This document shows positions 45,501-59,480 of a DNA stretch of 64,000 bases, piece after piece. The notes below the pieces were generated by a model. The model was given only the letters and a program-made list of their open reading frames with translations, ran no database searches and was not told the DNA's origin. The position numbers and the translations under genes were made by a program. Each line of letters starts with the position of its first letter. The first letter of the stretch is position 1. Where the stretch lies: positions 434,001 through 498,000 of the forward strand of contig VWZS01006018.1 in NCBI GenBank assembly GCA_013397075.1. Reading direction: 5' to 3'. Origin of the DNA: Rhabdornis inornatus (taxonomy: Eukaryota > Chordata > Aves > Passeriformes > Rhabdornithidae).

Positions 45501-48500
45501 AGAGGACTCTTAGGTATATTGGGATATTCTGGAACCATCATTTTGCTGTTCTAATTCAGTATCAAAGCAAAAATAGTGAAGTGCAAAGGGCACATTTTGA
45601 CCTTGCTGTGGCCCAGCTTCAGCCACACAAAAAGTAGAGGGAATTCCACTTGCACCTGATGTTCAGTAAATCTACAGGTCAGACACAAAGTTCCTGTGCT
45701 GTTGGTACTGCTGACCCTGTCTAGAAATAAATTGACTAAAAGTTACCAATTGATTTTTCTATCAATTCTAACAAATATCAAAACAAATCTGGTGCTTCCC
45801 TGGCAGAAAGAATTCTCAAGCTGTAATTGGTTAAATGTGACATAAAGTTGATGATCTTGCAACCAAAAGCACTTTCTCAGGAACAGCCTAAAAGGCCATT
45901 TTTTCTCATATTAAAACTCAGTGGATGGAGGTGTCCACAATGCCTTTATTCTAAAAAAAAAATTTTAAAATTAAATTAAAAACCCCTACTAGTCAGCCTG
46001 AAGCCACCACAACAAAAAAGTCAGAAGAATATGGTGAATAGAGACAACATAATATTACAATTACATATTTTCTGAGAGGGCCACAAGTCAGTTTTGCCAG
46101 ATGCATGATCTGACTTGGTTTGTCATAATCTGCTAATTATATGTATATAAAAGGGGGCAGAGTAACTTTTTTGACCCCTGAACTCCTTAGCAGTCACACA
46201 GTTCTGTTATATACAGAGGGTAAATTGTGCAAAAGAGCTTTTTGCAATATCCAAACCTTTTTTCAACACACCAAGACAATCCTCTTAAGTTATGCAGCAA
46301 GACTGCTTTAAAAAAAATCCAAATTTTATATACCACCCATCCCACAGATTATTGTGAGAAATCAGTTGACAAAAGTAAAAGCTTTAGTAAGGATGACATT
46401 GCTTTGAGAACAACTTAAATACTTTATTTATTAACAAGGAAGTACATGAGGGAAAATGCTCAAGTGGACCCAGTGTTGGATAAAAAATTCTGAAAACATT
46501 CTGAGAACCAAAAGATGGTGAATTACCAAGTGTTAAGTCACATCACTGTTATTCTACAGCTAAGAAGAGAAAAGACAACTTCAAGTTGCATAATAATCAC
46601 TAATAATCTCAAACATGGTCCTCTCCTCTTGATTTTTCAACTATTTTCTTTACTTTGTTTTCCAAGAAAAACCTTGATAGATTGAAATAGACACCAGTTT
46701 GCAAAATTAGTGCAAGTACCAAAGATCCTGAATGTGCCAGAGCATTAAATCCTTGGACATGGGATGTAGGGCATTTCAGAAAGAAGAGTAAAATTAAATT
46801 TAAAAAAAAAAGTGAAAACAAAGCAGCAGCTAAAGGTCAGTACTGGAAAACCAGCTGAGTATTGGCAAATTTGTCTCAACATTCCTATAAATTTAAAAGT
46901 CAGTCCCTGCTTTCTACAGCAGCCTCCCAAGGGGAAGCAGAATAAGTGATTTCAATACTAGTTGTCATCAGTGATTTCAGCAGAAATTCCCAGAAAAAAT
47001 ACTACACAAAAATACCTAAAAGAAAATATTTATCAATAACATAGAATTAATGTTGCAAATAAAGTAAATCTAGCAAGGCAAACCAAACCTAGATGGGGTC
47101 CCTGTGGTCATTTTATAAATCCCAGATTTAACTTGCTGCTGTTTGGGTAAGAATAATTCACTTGCTTTCAGAATAACAATATTTTACAGTATCTTCCTTG
47201 GACTGGAGGTTGTAAATTACAATCTTCTTATTTTTTTTAAGCCCACTTACTTTTCATACTTGAAGTCTTAATTAACACCAGGACAAGGCAAATCTGCCAA
47301 CATGCATTTTAAGTGATTGCTTTAAGTCATAGATGCCAGGAAAAACAATCAGGAAGGCCCTGGATGCACTCAGGAGACCCATGTCACTGCAAAAGGAAGT
47401 TAACAATGCTGTTAGGCTGCTCTGCAATTTATCAACAGTGAAATCTGCTTTTTCACTTCTCCAGCTTCTGGCCAAAACTGCTGTGAATGAACCCAGTGCT
47501 TATTTCTCACTGCATTCTATAAATAATCACCTTGGAGCTGCTCACAACCACTGCAAGTGAGCCCTGAGGTGAGATGAACACAAACATTCCTGTCAGACTC
47601 GGGTACCTGCCAGCAAAACACTCCCAAATTAATCCCACAATTACCCAGCACTCCCAAATTAATCCCACAATCACCTGAGTCCTGATGGGCTGAGCTGCCC
47701 CAGGGGTTGGTGAGGTTTAACTCGTGTTAAACAGCAGCAGGGAGGCTCTCCATGGCTCACACCTGGCATTTGTGTGGCCTCACCTGCAGCCTTCAGCTCT
47801 GAAAAGAGTGGGGTCTATATTTTTATTTTAATTTTTTTATATTTATAGTCTTGCTCATAGACATAAGACAATGAAAAGAGAAATAAGCACACCCAGATGG
47901 CAATTCCAGATCTCCTCAGACACCTCCAGGATCCCCTCTTCCACCTCTCCATTATCTGGAGAGGGAATTTAAGGTGCCTACACACCTAAATTATGCACTT
48001 AAGGATTAATTAAGAATTAACCTCTGATATTGTTTTGTAATTAAATCCATATATCTGTCTAATGATCCTGGGCATATATTATAGTGATGAGTGCAAACAG
48101 CAGAAAGGAAAAAATGTGCATGTGGATTACATTACAGAGGGATGAATTACAAACCTTTTCTTATTTTTCATTCAGCCTTCTGTATTCTTAGAGCATTTCA
48201 GCAACATTGATTTATATTGATCTAGAACTTTTAGAAAAAAATCTACTCCCAGTTAAAAACTACTTGCTTTTTTTTCCTCAGCCAATAAATGCTGATTCTT
48301 TCTTATTTCTATAAATATTAAAATTGTCATTTAAAGCTTTAAACCTGAACTTTGTCAACAACAATATACTGACAAAGTGCATCCAAACCACAGTTTTTCT
48401 CTCTGTATAACTTTCTACACAATTTTCAATTAACCATGGATAATCATTGGGATGAATTTTATTTTTTAATGCTCTTTTGGAGTCTGAGTTTCTGCAGACT

Positions 48501-51500
48501 TATTGATCTTGAAAATGCTCCCTTATCTTTAGTGTTTCCCAGTGATAGTTGGATCAAAATTACTCTGGGAATGTGTTGACACAGAATGCTAATGCATTGT
48601 ATCAAAACATTCCCCCAGCCCCTGAAGTTTTAAGATTTAATTACCTCTTAGAGATGGTTTGAACTTTTTGCTGTATGTAAGTGAAATCCCAAGACAAACA
48701 AGTTCCTGGGAGAAGTGTTATTCTCTTACAATGGGATTTGAATGGTTTAGGCTTCTCTGCAAATAGTCCTGTCCTGCTGGGCTGCTCTTGCTCCCAAGCT
48801 GATGCACACTGTCCTCACTCACAAACACTTCCTAACGAGGCAAATATCTTTTTCATATATCATACTACAATTCAAAACTCTCACCAAAATAAACAATTTT
48901 TGATTAAATAGAAGAAATTAAAAAAAAAAATCCAGTGTCCCCTCTTTCCTGAATGTGGGAGCCACAAGTGTTCCTACTCACAGCCAGCTGTCCTAGTTAT
49001 GCATGGAAAACCTGGATCTCAGCAGCAGCAGTGAACTGGGATGTGCTGGGAAACAAAAACTGGAACTCTTGAAAAGCTTGTGGTGGGTGGGCTGCCAGCC
49101 CTGCCACAACCACTTGCCAGAACAGTTCTGGGGTGACTGCTCAGACTAAAAAGTCCCTGGGTCTTTCAGAAATCATCCCCTCTGCAGTTCCATAACTTGT
49201 TTTTGCCTGGAATGACCAGGTTGGGATAAGCACCATCACTTCCTCCCCAGTAGCTCTGGTTACTCCAGATTTTTTCCTTTCTCTCTCTGTGAGAGTTCTT
49301 TGCACAGGGTGAGGTCCCAGAGATGGACTGTGCTGTTCCCAGAGGAAGGAAGCAGCCAGGCCTTGGTCCTGGAAATTAAGTTATCTCTGTTTCCTCTTTC
49401 AGTTCTCTCCTGCCTCTGGTTTATTTCTTGGTTAAACCAATGCTCACAATTAGTTGTGTCTGCATTTAGTCTCCAACAGTTGGCAAAATTGAAAATACAC
49501 ATTTGAGTTAGCATTAGGGGAGCTTCAGTAAGGAAAGTCCAGGAATTTCTGCACTAAGGCAAATGTTAAAGGTTTAGATGAGGCAGCAAATCAACTCACA
49601 GAGTGCAGAGCAACACCTGCCTGAGTTTACAACCACCCTGTAACCTGCCTATAAGCACAGAGGACAGGCTTAAGGGTATATTGAGTTTTTGAAGATCAAA
49701 GAAAGCAAACCCAGGTATGAAGATACAATATTTTTTAAAAGGTTGTTTTTCTATACAAGAGTAAACCCACACCAGAAAACAACCAAAAACAAAACAAACA
49801 AAGAACCTACCAAACAGAAAACCACAGGAAATCTTCATCTACTCCTTAAAATTTCTCACAGACTACATACACATGTTACCTACTTTAAATGGGATGCACT
49901 GACATATATTAATCAGAGTCTCTACTAAAGCAGTAATTATTCCTGTTCTAAGGGGGTGTTGGGGTAGATGTACTTAGTACAGATTAATATTCTTTTAATT
50001 ATGTAATTTACCAGGATCTGTGAGTTGGCAGGGCTGGTGGTTTCTCAGTGCTAGGCACACATGACAAAGCTTCACCAGTCTCTCAGCTTTCCCCCCCCTC
50101 TCCTTTTCATTTATCATATGGTTACATAAAAACAGCAGGGAAATGAATTATGCATATTTTTTAGCACACTGAAAAGTTAATGAAAAGTTAAATACAACTT
50201 AGGTGTGTAATTGCACAAAGTACTTATGTGACCTTGCTAAGCTTGAACAGGCACTCCAAGATTAGCCTGGCATGTATTTCAAGTGTATGAAAAATACAAA
50301 ATTGGTTCTTAAAACACTAGTACAGACTGTTTCATGCCTAAATCCTGATTATGTGCAGTGTATTTATAGGAAATGACTCAACTTTAAAGTGTGCAAAGGC
50401 AAGTAAACTCTCCTTCCTCATGGCAAAGTGGTGCTCGTGTATTCAGATGCTCCTCGCCAAGCTGCAGCCTCCAATAAATCCTGTTCTGCAGTGGGAGGAA
50501 CAAAGACTCTGCAAAGGTTTCCAGGTACCAGTTTTTGTCATAATGGTTGTGAAATATTGCAGCATTTTATAGCTGAGCAAATGGGAGGGAGGGGACAGAA
50601 GTAGATGAAAAAGGGAAAGGAAATCCCAACCCTCTGACCCTTTTCAGGTTGAGGGTTTGCACACAAACCTGAGGGTTCTCCAGCTCCCTTTGCCTTTCCA
50701 TCATTTGTTACATCTCATTTTAATTTTAGGTCTTACCAGCCACAGGACAAAGCAAGAAGTAAGTGAATAGAGGATAGAACAAACTTCCATCCTTCCAGCA
50801 CCACAAAAAGAGAATGTTTTATTCCATGCTTTATTCCCTGTTCTTGTGTAGCAATGGAGAACATCACAGTGCAAGATCTGACAAACCATGAACCAACACT
50901 CCACACCCACAAGGAACACCATGGAAAGAGTTGCTTCTGTTTATCCATTTGTGAAAGAGGCAATAGTTTAAGGAGCTGAAAAAAATCACATTCTTCTTTA
51001 GCAATACCTGAAAAATACTGTATTTGTGATATTAAAGAGTTACTTCAGTAATTGAGCTCTTGGACAATGTTTCACCCTCAGCTGACAGAAGCAGATAAGG
51101 TTTAAGTTTTCCTTACAAATTTATGAAATTTATGCACACAATGAGAGGATGAAGGATGTTAGATGGTTGCTCCCAAAATGCTAAATACAATTAAGCCATG
51201 GGAAGTGATTTTTAATACCATTCTTATATTGGGGAAAACAGACTATGGAACAGAAAACCATACATGACACTCAGACAAGTGCACATGTACCAGTAACCAC
51301 AGCTCTCAAGTCCTTCAACTTTAATCACTAATTTTAAAATATTTTTAATTTGTGCAATTATTCATTTTCCTTGACTTAATGTCTCCTCACCTACACAGTC
51401 TTTTTGTTTGTACATATTACTGTGCTGTGCTGCATTATTACAGAGCTCCTGATTTCCAAAGGATAAACTCCTGGTTAAGTTATGTAGGTCTGACCAACAG

Positions 51501-54500
51501 TTATAAAAATGTATTCCCCCAAATGCACTTCTTTGTATCACACTCTATTTTTGCCATGTCTGAATTAATATAACACATTGCAGCTTTTCCGTGGTTTTAC
51601 TGCTGGGGAATAATACATTTTTTCAAAGTGATTATTCCACGCAAGAAAAGGCTTTAAACTGGCAATACTTTAGGCATGTTATTACAAAGGTGTATAAAAC
51701 CTGTTAGATATTATTGCCCCATGTAAATTACTTTGGCCTCTTGTAACTCTTAATACCTTAAAAAGCAGCAGCTTACAGAGACAACCTTGCAATAAAGAGA
51801 CTCCATGTACTCTGTGTTTGGTGCCCTTATCTTCCCTTTCTCTTTATTATATACACTTGGATGTAAATCTTTCAATTTTCCACCACTTCATTCCTTTTCC
51901 CTTCCCTCTCCTATTGTGATGGAAATTATTTAAGAATTAACCTGCTGCCACTGATTCCTGGGTCAGTTTCTCTGTTGCTGTTTTGACATCATCTAACAAA
52001 GATTAATTTGGATACAGGCTCTGAATGGCAGCTCTGGGAGGATCCAGCAGCCAGAGCCTGCACTCTGCTCCTGAGCTAAGGAAAAACAGGACAAGTCTCA
52101 CAGGCTTAGAGCTCCTGTGTTCACTTCTAAGAATGCAAACCTACAAAATAATCAGCATATTTCTTTGCCTTAAAAGAATCCTGGGTTTGGATTTTCCCCC
52201 CTCAATGTAATTAATGAGTTGATCAACTTTTTCTCTGGAGATCACAAAATAAATCTGAAAGTGGGAATTGCCTTGGGACAGACCAAGAGCCTGGTCTTCA
52301 AGGAGACACTTTAATGTTTAAAAATATAAATACACATTATTGTCAGCTGCAGAATGCCTTTCTGGCAAACAGCAAAGTAAAATACCAGCCTTGAGAAGTT
52401 CCAGGTGTGTCACCGATGGCTGGGAGAAAAAGAAGTTGTTAAGGCTGGAGCCTCTGGCAGCAGTGACAATGTTTGTCCCTCTCTGTCAGCACACACAAGT
52501 CCTGCTTGGCAAATGGAGCTGTGAGTGAGAACCCCTGGAGTCCATACACAAGAAATTGGAATGGAAAGGCAGGAATGAAAATCCACTGTGCCAGAACCAG
52601 CTCAAAGAACAACATTCCCACGTGCAGCCAGCCCAGAGAAACAAGGAGCAGGGAAACAACACTTTGGGATGCTCAGGGCTGGGCTGTGCAACCTCGGGTT
52701 AGCACATCCACCAAACCTACCCAATACAGGCCTGTACATCCACCTAGAGAGCAGCTGAAAACAGAGTTTCACACAACAATCCAAGTCAAACTAAATATTT
52801 GACAATTTTGTGCAACTCTGATTGGCTGAGACTGCTCTTGTTCTTGTGAGCCATGTCTTGTACTTGATGGTACCGACAGCAAAATGAGATTTGGACACAG
52901 ACCATTAGGTCTCTATTTGCAGTATCTTTTTGTAAGTTTTTCCATTTTTAAAATGATGGATGTTATTTGTTCTTTGCTGTTTTCCTCGGGGGGAGGAAGG
53001 CATCTCTTTGGAATAAGTATAGCTTGAAATAGTCAGTGTTTTTTGCCTAATATACACAAGTGCTAAAAGCTAATGCCTTAGGATTTCAGCTTTTCTATTT
53101 TTCATGTATTTGCACTCCTGCCGTTCTTTAGTGTAGAACTCTAAACTCCACACACAGTGTCAGCTGCTGCTTTCCCATCCTGCTCACACACAACAATTCC
53201 TCTCCAGCCTGGCAATCAAGGACACCTCACTGCCTCAGGCCCCAGAGATGGAAACAAAAGTGAATTGGGGGGAGCAAACTTGGGGTAAATGCCTTCATTA
53301 CCTGGAGCTGTAATTGGGAGATGAACCCCAATGTGCAAATGGCCCAAACTTATCAAAGTGTGAAAACCCCTGACCCAGGGCCCATTTTGGGTGTAGTCCC
53401 TGGGGGGCTTTGTCTGCCCTAAATGTACCTGAAGGGCCTTCAATAAACAGAACTGCTTTTATTGCCTCAATTCTGTCTGCCCTCTGTTTGTAGGTAGCCC
53501 AGAAAGGCATCAAAGCAAAAGCACAGGTTTGCAGGGCAGTGGTTCAGCCATGGAGGGGAAGAGGCTCAAGGCCTTCTGTAAAACTGAGATTCAGAACTCT
53601 GTATTATAAAATTTAGGCAGTCAAGCAGCAAACAGAGGTTAGGAAAGAATCCAAGTGCTGCCCATCAATACAGCTGGAACAAGTCAATACAGATGTGCTG
53701 GTACCATGGCACCAGTGCTTACCCCCCACACTATCACTCTGTCAGACACACTGCATGGCTGCTTTGGGACTTTTTTCCTCAGAGATACTCAATTTCTCCT
53801 TAATTTAATTTTAGGTGGAGGAAATAGAAACACCTGTGGCTGTTTACCAGCTCATCTCCTCTGTTAGTATTGAACTGTGAGTTTATGTGCCTGAGAGGAG
53901 GGCAAAGCAGCAGAGAAAGGCATTTTTTACAAAGACCATTAAAAAAGGGGAACCTGAGACACATTTCTAACTAATTTGCAGAATTAAGATCAGGAGTAAG
54001 CTCGTACCAAGTCCACAAACTAACAGTATGATCCAGGGATTTGCAGTATAAGGTAAATGTTCCAGTTTCTATTCATCCCCTGCACTGCCCTTTGAGGCAA
54101 GTAGTCATCACACAGAGAAATAAATATAACTTGTGTTGTTCTGGGGTTTTAATCCCCCTTCTGTTCCTTTGTTTCTGTCATTTTGATTCCTCTTACAGAG
54201 CTGGTCTAAGATGGTGTTTTACACCAAGTGAATGACAGCATCTTGAAGGTACCCAAGTACTGCCACCAAAATCCATTTGTGTATCTGGCTTGTACATCCA
54301 CTAGCTGATAAGGATGCCACAGGGTGCCACAGGGGTGTTCAGACATCAATGTGATCAACACATTATTGCAGATATCCAAACAAAACCACATTTTAGAACT
54401 AACAACCAGCTTCTTTCTTTGTATCCAGTAATTTTTATGGGTGAGCTAATGACGGGCTGAAATTTGTCAAGAATTTTTTTTGCAAATCCATAGTTTCCTT

Positions 54501-54589
54501 AAGTGACAAAATAAATTCTAAAAGTGAGTCAGAAAAATCCTGTCACTTTCCCAGGCCACCCATCCTAGGGACACATTAATTCTTAAGCA
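42570..54589. other. Long non-coding stretch, probably intron
   Basis: No firmly supported exon. Plus-strand splice-like segments occur at 47465-47556 (good acceptor, 92 bp open, but wrong phase after 42569) and 48652-48676 (25 bp, compatible phase). Both rest on signals only. Low-complexity spots include A/T runs near 45950, a C run near 50091-50098 and A runs near 48920. A TATATAAAAG string at 46144 has no accompanying gene. Confidence 0.45.
47619..47677 (+). repeat. Two-copy tandem duplication, 30-bp period
   Basis: CACTCCCAAATTAATCCCAC plus a few flanking bases occurs twice in a row, with one mismatch in the linker. It is a small local duplication without further structure. Confidence 0.85.
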
Positions 54590-55190
54590 GCTTCCCCTCA
54601 TGTGTGGCCTAAATTCCCATCCCATTTCACTGCAAGCCTCTTGAAAACTTGTTCATTACTATTCTCTTTGCAATTAGTATTTATTTATTGGAACACTCAT
54701 CACATCTCACCCTCAGTCTTCCCTGCTGTAAACCAAACATGCCAACTCTTTCAATCTTTCCCCATAAGAAATCTTTGCCAGATCTTATTCCCAATTCTCC
54801 TCACGGGCCTCCCTCCAAATTGTCCACATCTTCCTCATTGCAGGGTTCCCAAAATTGGACACAGGGCTGCGGGAGAAGCCTTATCAGTAATTGAGTGGAA
54901 AGATTACTTCATCATCTCCCAGACAATCCTGTTTATGCAGCACAGCACTTGCTTTTTTTGGTACTTGTGCTCTTTGGCAAGAATATGGAATTATTAGTCC
55001 TTGTTTAATTACTAATCCGTGGCAACTCCCTTTGCTGTAAAGCTCTTGGTTTCCAAGAGCCTGAGCCTGGGTTTTGGCTCGTTCAGCTGACACAGTGAGC
55101 AACTTTTCTTTTTCATCTTACAAACACTGTCTTCAGGAATATTCAGGATCATTCATCCTTTTTTAGATTGTGTCACCAGCAAGATTTGCA
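54590..55190 (-). mobile_element. Old CR1 LINE fragment, about 600 bp
   Basis: The plus strand follows the reverse complement of a CR1 3' half in the correct order. It has a 'CCAACTCTTTCAATCTTTCCCCATAAG' counterpart, then CGGGCCTCCCTCCAAATTG, then GGACACAGGGCTGCGGGAG, then a decayed ATTGAGTGGAAAGATTACTT region, then ATGCAGCACAGCACTTGC. Near 55175 GTCACCAGCAAGATTTGC matches the usual 'gtc-tcagcaaacttgc' landmark. It is heavily diverged with many small indels and no intact frame. The element's sense strand is minus. It supports a bird or other sauropsid origin. Confidence 0.8.
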
Positions 55191-56822
55191 GTCTGAGATC
55201 TCAATCTTTCCACATTGCCTCATCTCCTCCCACTTGCACTGCCTGGCACACGACAATCCATAAGCAAGGAAGTCCCAGAGATCCCAGGATTTTGGGGTTG
55301 CCAGCACATTAATCCCAGAACACACGTCCTAGGTCTACATTTTTATAGTCTTCACCTCTGCAAAACTGCTGACTTGAAAACTAAAGGAAATTTGTCCTTC
55401 AGGCAGACCACAAATGATATTCCATGGCAGCACCCTCTGCACAACTGTCCAGTTGTCATACACGATCAAACACAGCAAATATTAAGTGCCAGGGTACATT
55501 TTGCTTGTCTGCAAGAATTCAACTGTTTTCAACTATTTTAAACTGTTTTGAACACTAAAGGCAACTAGAACAAACTGCAGAATTAGGACAGTGTTTACAG
55601 AACTCCCAAGAAAGTCTTAAAAATCAAATATCTTTAGGAAAAATTTTAATTCCGTCTACGAGGAACTTTAGAAGTCTTCTGAGGAGCTTTGTGACCCCCC
55701 CTAATTAGAACTTTGTACAGACAGAGACTGGAAATTAACTGAAATACCCAGACATACTGAAATAGTAACCTCCCCCCCCCAATTATATAAAAGCTATAAT
55801 TATATTTGTTACATAAACATTTTAACTGGGAAAAACATTAGATAATTGAAGATAGTCCCTCCCTCCAACCCCAGTTCCCCACCACTCACAGCACAGCAAG
55901 AGTAAAATTAACTCAGCAAAGTTGTGTTCCCAGTGCAAAGCTGCTCCTGTGCATGGATGGTGCTGTGCTGCTCATGCTGGGGAAGAAGGATGTGAAAGGA
56001 AATTATCTGAGGCTGTTCTGCAGGTCACCTTTTGTAATGCAGCTGCAGACAGGGTATTTTCAATCTGTTTCATCAGTGTCAAGAGTCCAGCCTTGTAGGA
56101 AATCAGATAAAGAGCAAGAAATTATTTAACAGACTGAATAATTGCTTTGAGCTTAACCAGTAATGACAAGGATGCTGAACTCCACTACTGCTGGTAGAAA
56201 TCAGAAAGATTCTGAGCAGCAAAAGGGCTGAAAGGTTGATCAGCTGCCACTCAAAGCATTGCAGGACAAGGAGAAACCTCTTTGTTTTTTCTCTCCTTAA
56301 AACCACTCTCTCTGCAAGTTACTTGCAGGAGGACACCTACAGTTGCTGGTTTTCCCTGCATGCAGGCAAGACAGAAATGCAGTTCTGGCTGTTGTTCCTC
56401 ACCCTGGGGGAGGCAGTGAGGTGACTCTGGGCTGGAGCCAGCCTGGCCCACGCTCAGAGTGACGGGTGCTGAGGAATGGCAGGGACTGCACTGACAGGGA
56501 GCAATCCTGCTGCTACCCTGTCACAGGACTTTGCTGGTTTAGCTCAGCCAAGCCTGAGGATTTCCTCCTGTCCCCAGCCCTGCTCAGTGCCAGGCCCTCT
56601 CCTTGCCAAGGGTGCCAGTTAGGATGAGTTACAGAATCCCAACCTGGTGGAACTGGGACAGAGCAAATCACTCGGAGTTCAAATCAGCTCCGAGATTCAG
56701 TGGGGAGGGAAACAACTGTGTGCATGTGTGGTGGGAGATGTCTCCATTTTGCTGAGCTCCAGCACTACGATTTTTGGATATAACAATGGATCTGGTTTGT
56801 GTCAGTACCTTCTGCTCCCCAG
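55191..56822. other. Non-coding stretch, nothing recognised
   Basis: No exon or repeat is supported apart from a C run near 55772-55781. Confidence 0.4.
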
Positions 56823-56894
56823 CAGCACAAAGCTGGCTCAGCAGCCCAGCTCCTGCACACATTCCAGGCAGGAGGAGAGCTGGATTGCCACCAG
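56823..56894 (+). CDS. Candidate 72-bp exon of the rightward gene
   Basis: Plus-strand segment after an excellent acceptor (TACCTTCTGCTCCCCAG) and before the donor CACCAG then GTGAGA. All three frames are open. The frame that starts and ends on codon boundaries reads QHKAGSAAQLLHTFQAGGEL and a few more residues. Because the segment is GC-rich, an open frame means little. The splice sites are the main evidence. It could equally be a non-coding exon. No family was recognised. Confidence 0.28.
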
Positions 56895-58880
56895 GTGAGA
56901 GGCAACAACATCAGGATTCAAGGATCCAAACTCCTCCAGGTACAGCAAATGCTGTGACAGAGCTCTGGGAGTGCCCTGGTCGTGATTTCTCTATGCAGCA
57001 CTGGTCTGGGACCTCATTTGTGTAACAAGCTATTTAAGAGGGAAAGTAATTGAAGTATATAAATCCTCAAGAATATCATATCAAGCCAAGAGACTATTAT
57101 TAGCCCAACCTAGATAATGTTATAGAAGCACATTAAAAAACCTCAATAAAAAAATTGTAAGGAAACATTCCCCACTTCAAGATCCCAAGAGATAAATTCT
57201 CTCATGCAATGATTAGATATTATCCAGAATATGAAAAAAGGAATACTAAAAATGGATGTGGAGAAGGAAGGTAGAGACAGCACAAGTTCACCCAAATGGG
57301 TCACAGCCTGTTCCTAACGTTCACTGCTTTGGAGGTAAGAGGTCAGAGCCATCTAACAGTGGCACCTGAAAGGAAAATTAAACTATAATTCTGCCACAAT
57401 TTTTTTTTTTTAATTACATGCTACTTAGGTAAATGTTGAGGTAAAGTTAATAGACCCAGAAGCATTTCCAGCAGTGTCCTCTGATCAACTCTGGTCTTGT
57501 TCTTCCATTACCTGTCCTAAGTATATTGACTTTTTCCCTCTGCCAGTTTCTACTGATATTACCAGACAGAAAGAGCATCTATGGGCATTTCCATCCTTGT
57601 GATGTGAGCAGGCTGGAGCACACCTGGGTTTCTATTCCAGTCATCACAACCCATGAGCACTACACTGATGTGGAGAGAAAGCTGAGAGACTAAAAGCAGA
57701 CAAGTTTAAAAGACAAAACAAAATCAAACCAACCACATATACACAAAAAAAAAAAAAAGGAAAGGAGAAAAAGGAAGAATGAAGTGTGTACAGTGAAGAA
57801 AGGAGTGAGATGAAACAGAACAAAATGCTAAATCCCAAATAACTCTTTAAAAATGCAAGTAATGTTATGACCTTAGACTGGGTCATTAAGAATGAGGTTA
57901 GGTTGCAATCACTGCAATAACATCTCCCTTTATTCTCCATCAATAATAAAGCAAAGTTACTTTAGGTACAGGAATCTTGCTTTCACAGAAGATGAAACCT
58001 GGACGTTTTTAATGTGACAAAGAAATCCCACAAACCAATACAGATCGGATTTCCATGTCACTATGTCAGTAAAAACCAGCTGACTTCCAGGTAAAAGTAG
58101 AGGGCAATGTCCAGTACTTATTAACCTGAACAGGCCAGTGATTCAGGAGGCACAGCCATTTTTGATACTGATAAAAATAATTTTCTGTAAGCTGAGTGCC
58201 AGGAAGTTGGTTCACTTCAAAGGAGTCCTTACAATCTTGGTACAGTCCACTACTGCACAAGAGTTACACAGAACAGCTATTTATAGTTATTCCAGCTAAT
58301 AGAGAGTTATTATGAACAAGTTCTGGTTTTTGTTCACAGTGTAAAGATGAAAACCACAGAGGAATGGAAAAACATGCTCAGCAGGTCTCTGCTCTGCCAG
58401 GCTGTTACTCACTGATCCTGTTTGCAGTGTGTGTCCTCTGGCTCTCAGCAGTGTAGTAGCAGCTCCTGTCCAGCACGGGGTGAGGACAGCCAAGGCTCAC
58501 ACTGACCAACACCCAGGGGTGCTTAAATCTCCAGGTGAACCAGGTAAAATCACCCTCAACACTGCCAAAGGTGGGCTCTTACTTCCCCTGCCAGCAGGTA
58601 CACAAGTGAACACTGAAACACTGACAAGTTGTATTGGGTATTACAAAAACTAAAACTCCAGCTATTTTCAGTCTGAAACTGCTTCTGCATTAGAACAACT
58701 CTCCCCCAAGCCCCTGAAGAAACCAACCCCCCAAACCTGTCAGCACCACAATCCAAACAGCCACTGATATTCAGCATTGTCACATCCCAGGTGTCTCTGG
58801 CTGCTCCTGATCCATATGGAGCTATAACAGGCATTTTCTTCAGAAATCCTAAGGAAGCAAAGTACTCTAAACTCAGGGAA
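56895..58880. other. Non-coding stretch between convergent transcripts
   Basis: AT-rich, with A-rich tracts near 57743-57758 and 57400-57412. No supported exon. This is where a rightward transcript from the 42-kb island and the leftward gene at the right end would meet. Confidence 0.4.
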
Positions 58881-58884
58881 GCAA

Positions 58885-59397
58885 GAGTCTGGAGATGAAG
58901 CAAATTTATTGTTCCAAGTGTTGAAATTTGGGAGTATTTGAAATAAACAGCCACACACTTGATGAAAACCCAGCAAGTACAAATGAACAAGTCTGGATAA
59001 CCCTTAAATAAGTTACAAAGCTGTTGTGGGATGGAGGATATATATCAGAGAGCCTTGTGGGTAAGCCATGGTTTAGAAAAGATGCCCTCTGCACAAAGGA
59101 CAGGCAGAGAAAAGCATCACTGAGGTACAAGTCCCATTTCTCTCAGGCAAATTACTGCATAGATATCTAAGGTTTCTGAACAGCTTTTACAGCATATTAA
59201 GATAACATAAAGAAAATACATTGTATTTGAAACCAAAGAGCAGCATATTAGACATGCACTGGTAGAAAACATCCTGTGTGCCACTAGAGATGTTAAAAGT
59301 ACCATACACAACTTGGATCTTCATCTAAAAGCATCATAATTTCCTTTGACTTCATTTTTTGCGGAATAAAGTCTACATGGTCGTAAATCTGGAGTTC
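58885..59397 (-). other. 3' UTR of the right-end gene
   Basis: Minus-strand sequence after the stop codon at 59398-59400. It stays AT-rich and non-coding down to an AATAAA polyadenylation signal (complement of 58905-58910). The cleavage point about 20 bases further on is an estimate. Confidence 0.6.
58905..58910 (-). terminator. Polyadenylation signal AATAAA
   Basis: Canonical hexamer on the minus strand, about 490 bases after the stop codon of the terminal exon. Other weaker signals may exist. This is the first canonical one I found. Confidence 0.6.
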
Positions 59398-59480
59398 TCA
59401 ACATTCAGCTGTGGTGGGTATGACATGAACATAGAGGGTCTTCATGTTCAGGTTCTTCATAGAAACATCCTTTGTGATCT
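59398..59480 (-). CDS. Terminal coding exon, unknown gene (C-terminus)
   Basis: Minus strand. The acceptor TCTCTCTGCTTCATTCAG precedes AG-ATC. The frame reads ITKDVSMKNLNMKTLYVHV and ends IPTTAEC with TGA at 59398-59400. The first two bases complete the GAG codon left open by the upstream exon 63495-63676 (one base), giving a Glu and an uninterrupted join. The K-T-L-Y-V-H-V stretch looks like the last strand of a beta-grasp fold. No intermediate exon is needed, although one in phase cannot be excluded over the 4-kb intron. The gene's name is not recognised. Confidence 0.68.

Noticed and set aside
46140..46160. TATATAAAAG core-promoter-like string
   Set aside because: AT-rich DNA produces such strings often. 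There is no adjacent first exon, CpG island or LTR structure.
47465..47556. Plus-strand 92-bp exon with strong acceptor
   Set aside because: Its only open frame does not join in phase after the proposed start exon 42442-42569, and nothing else supports it.
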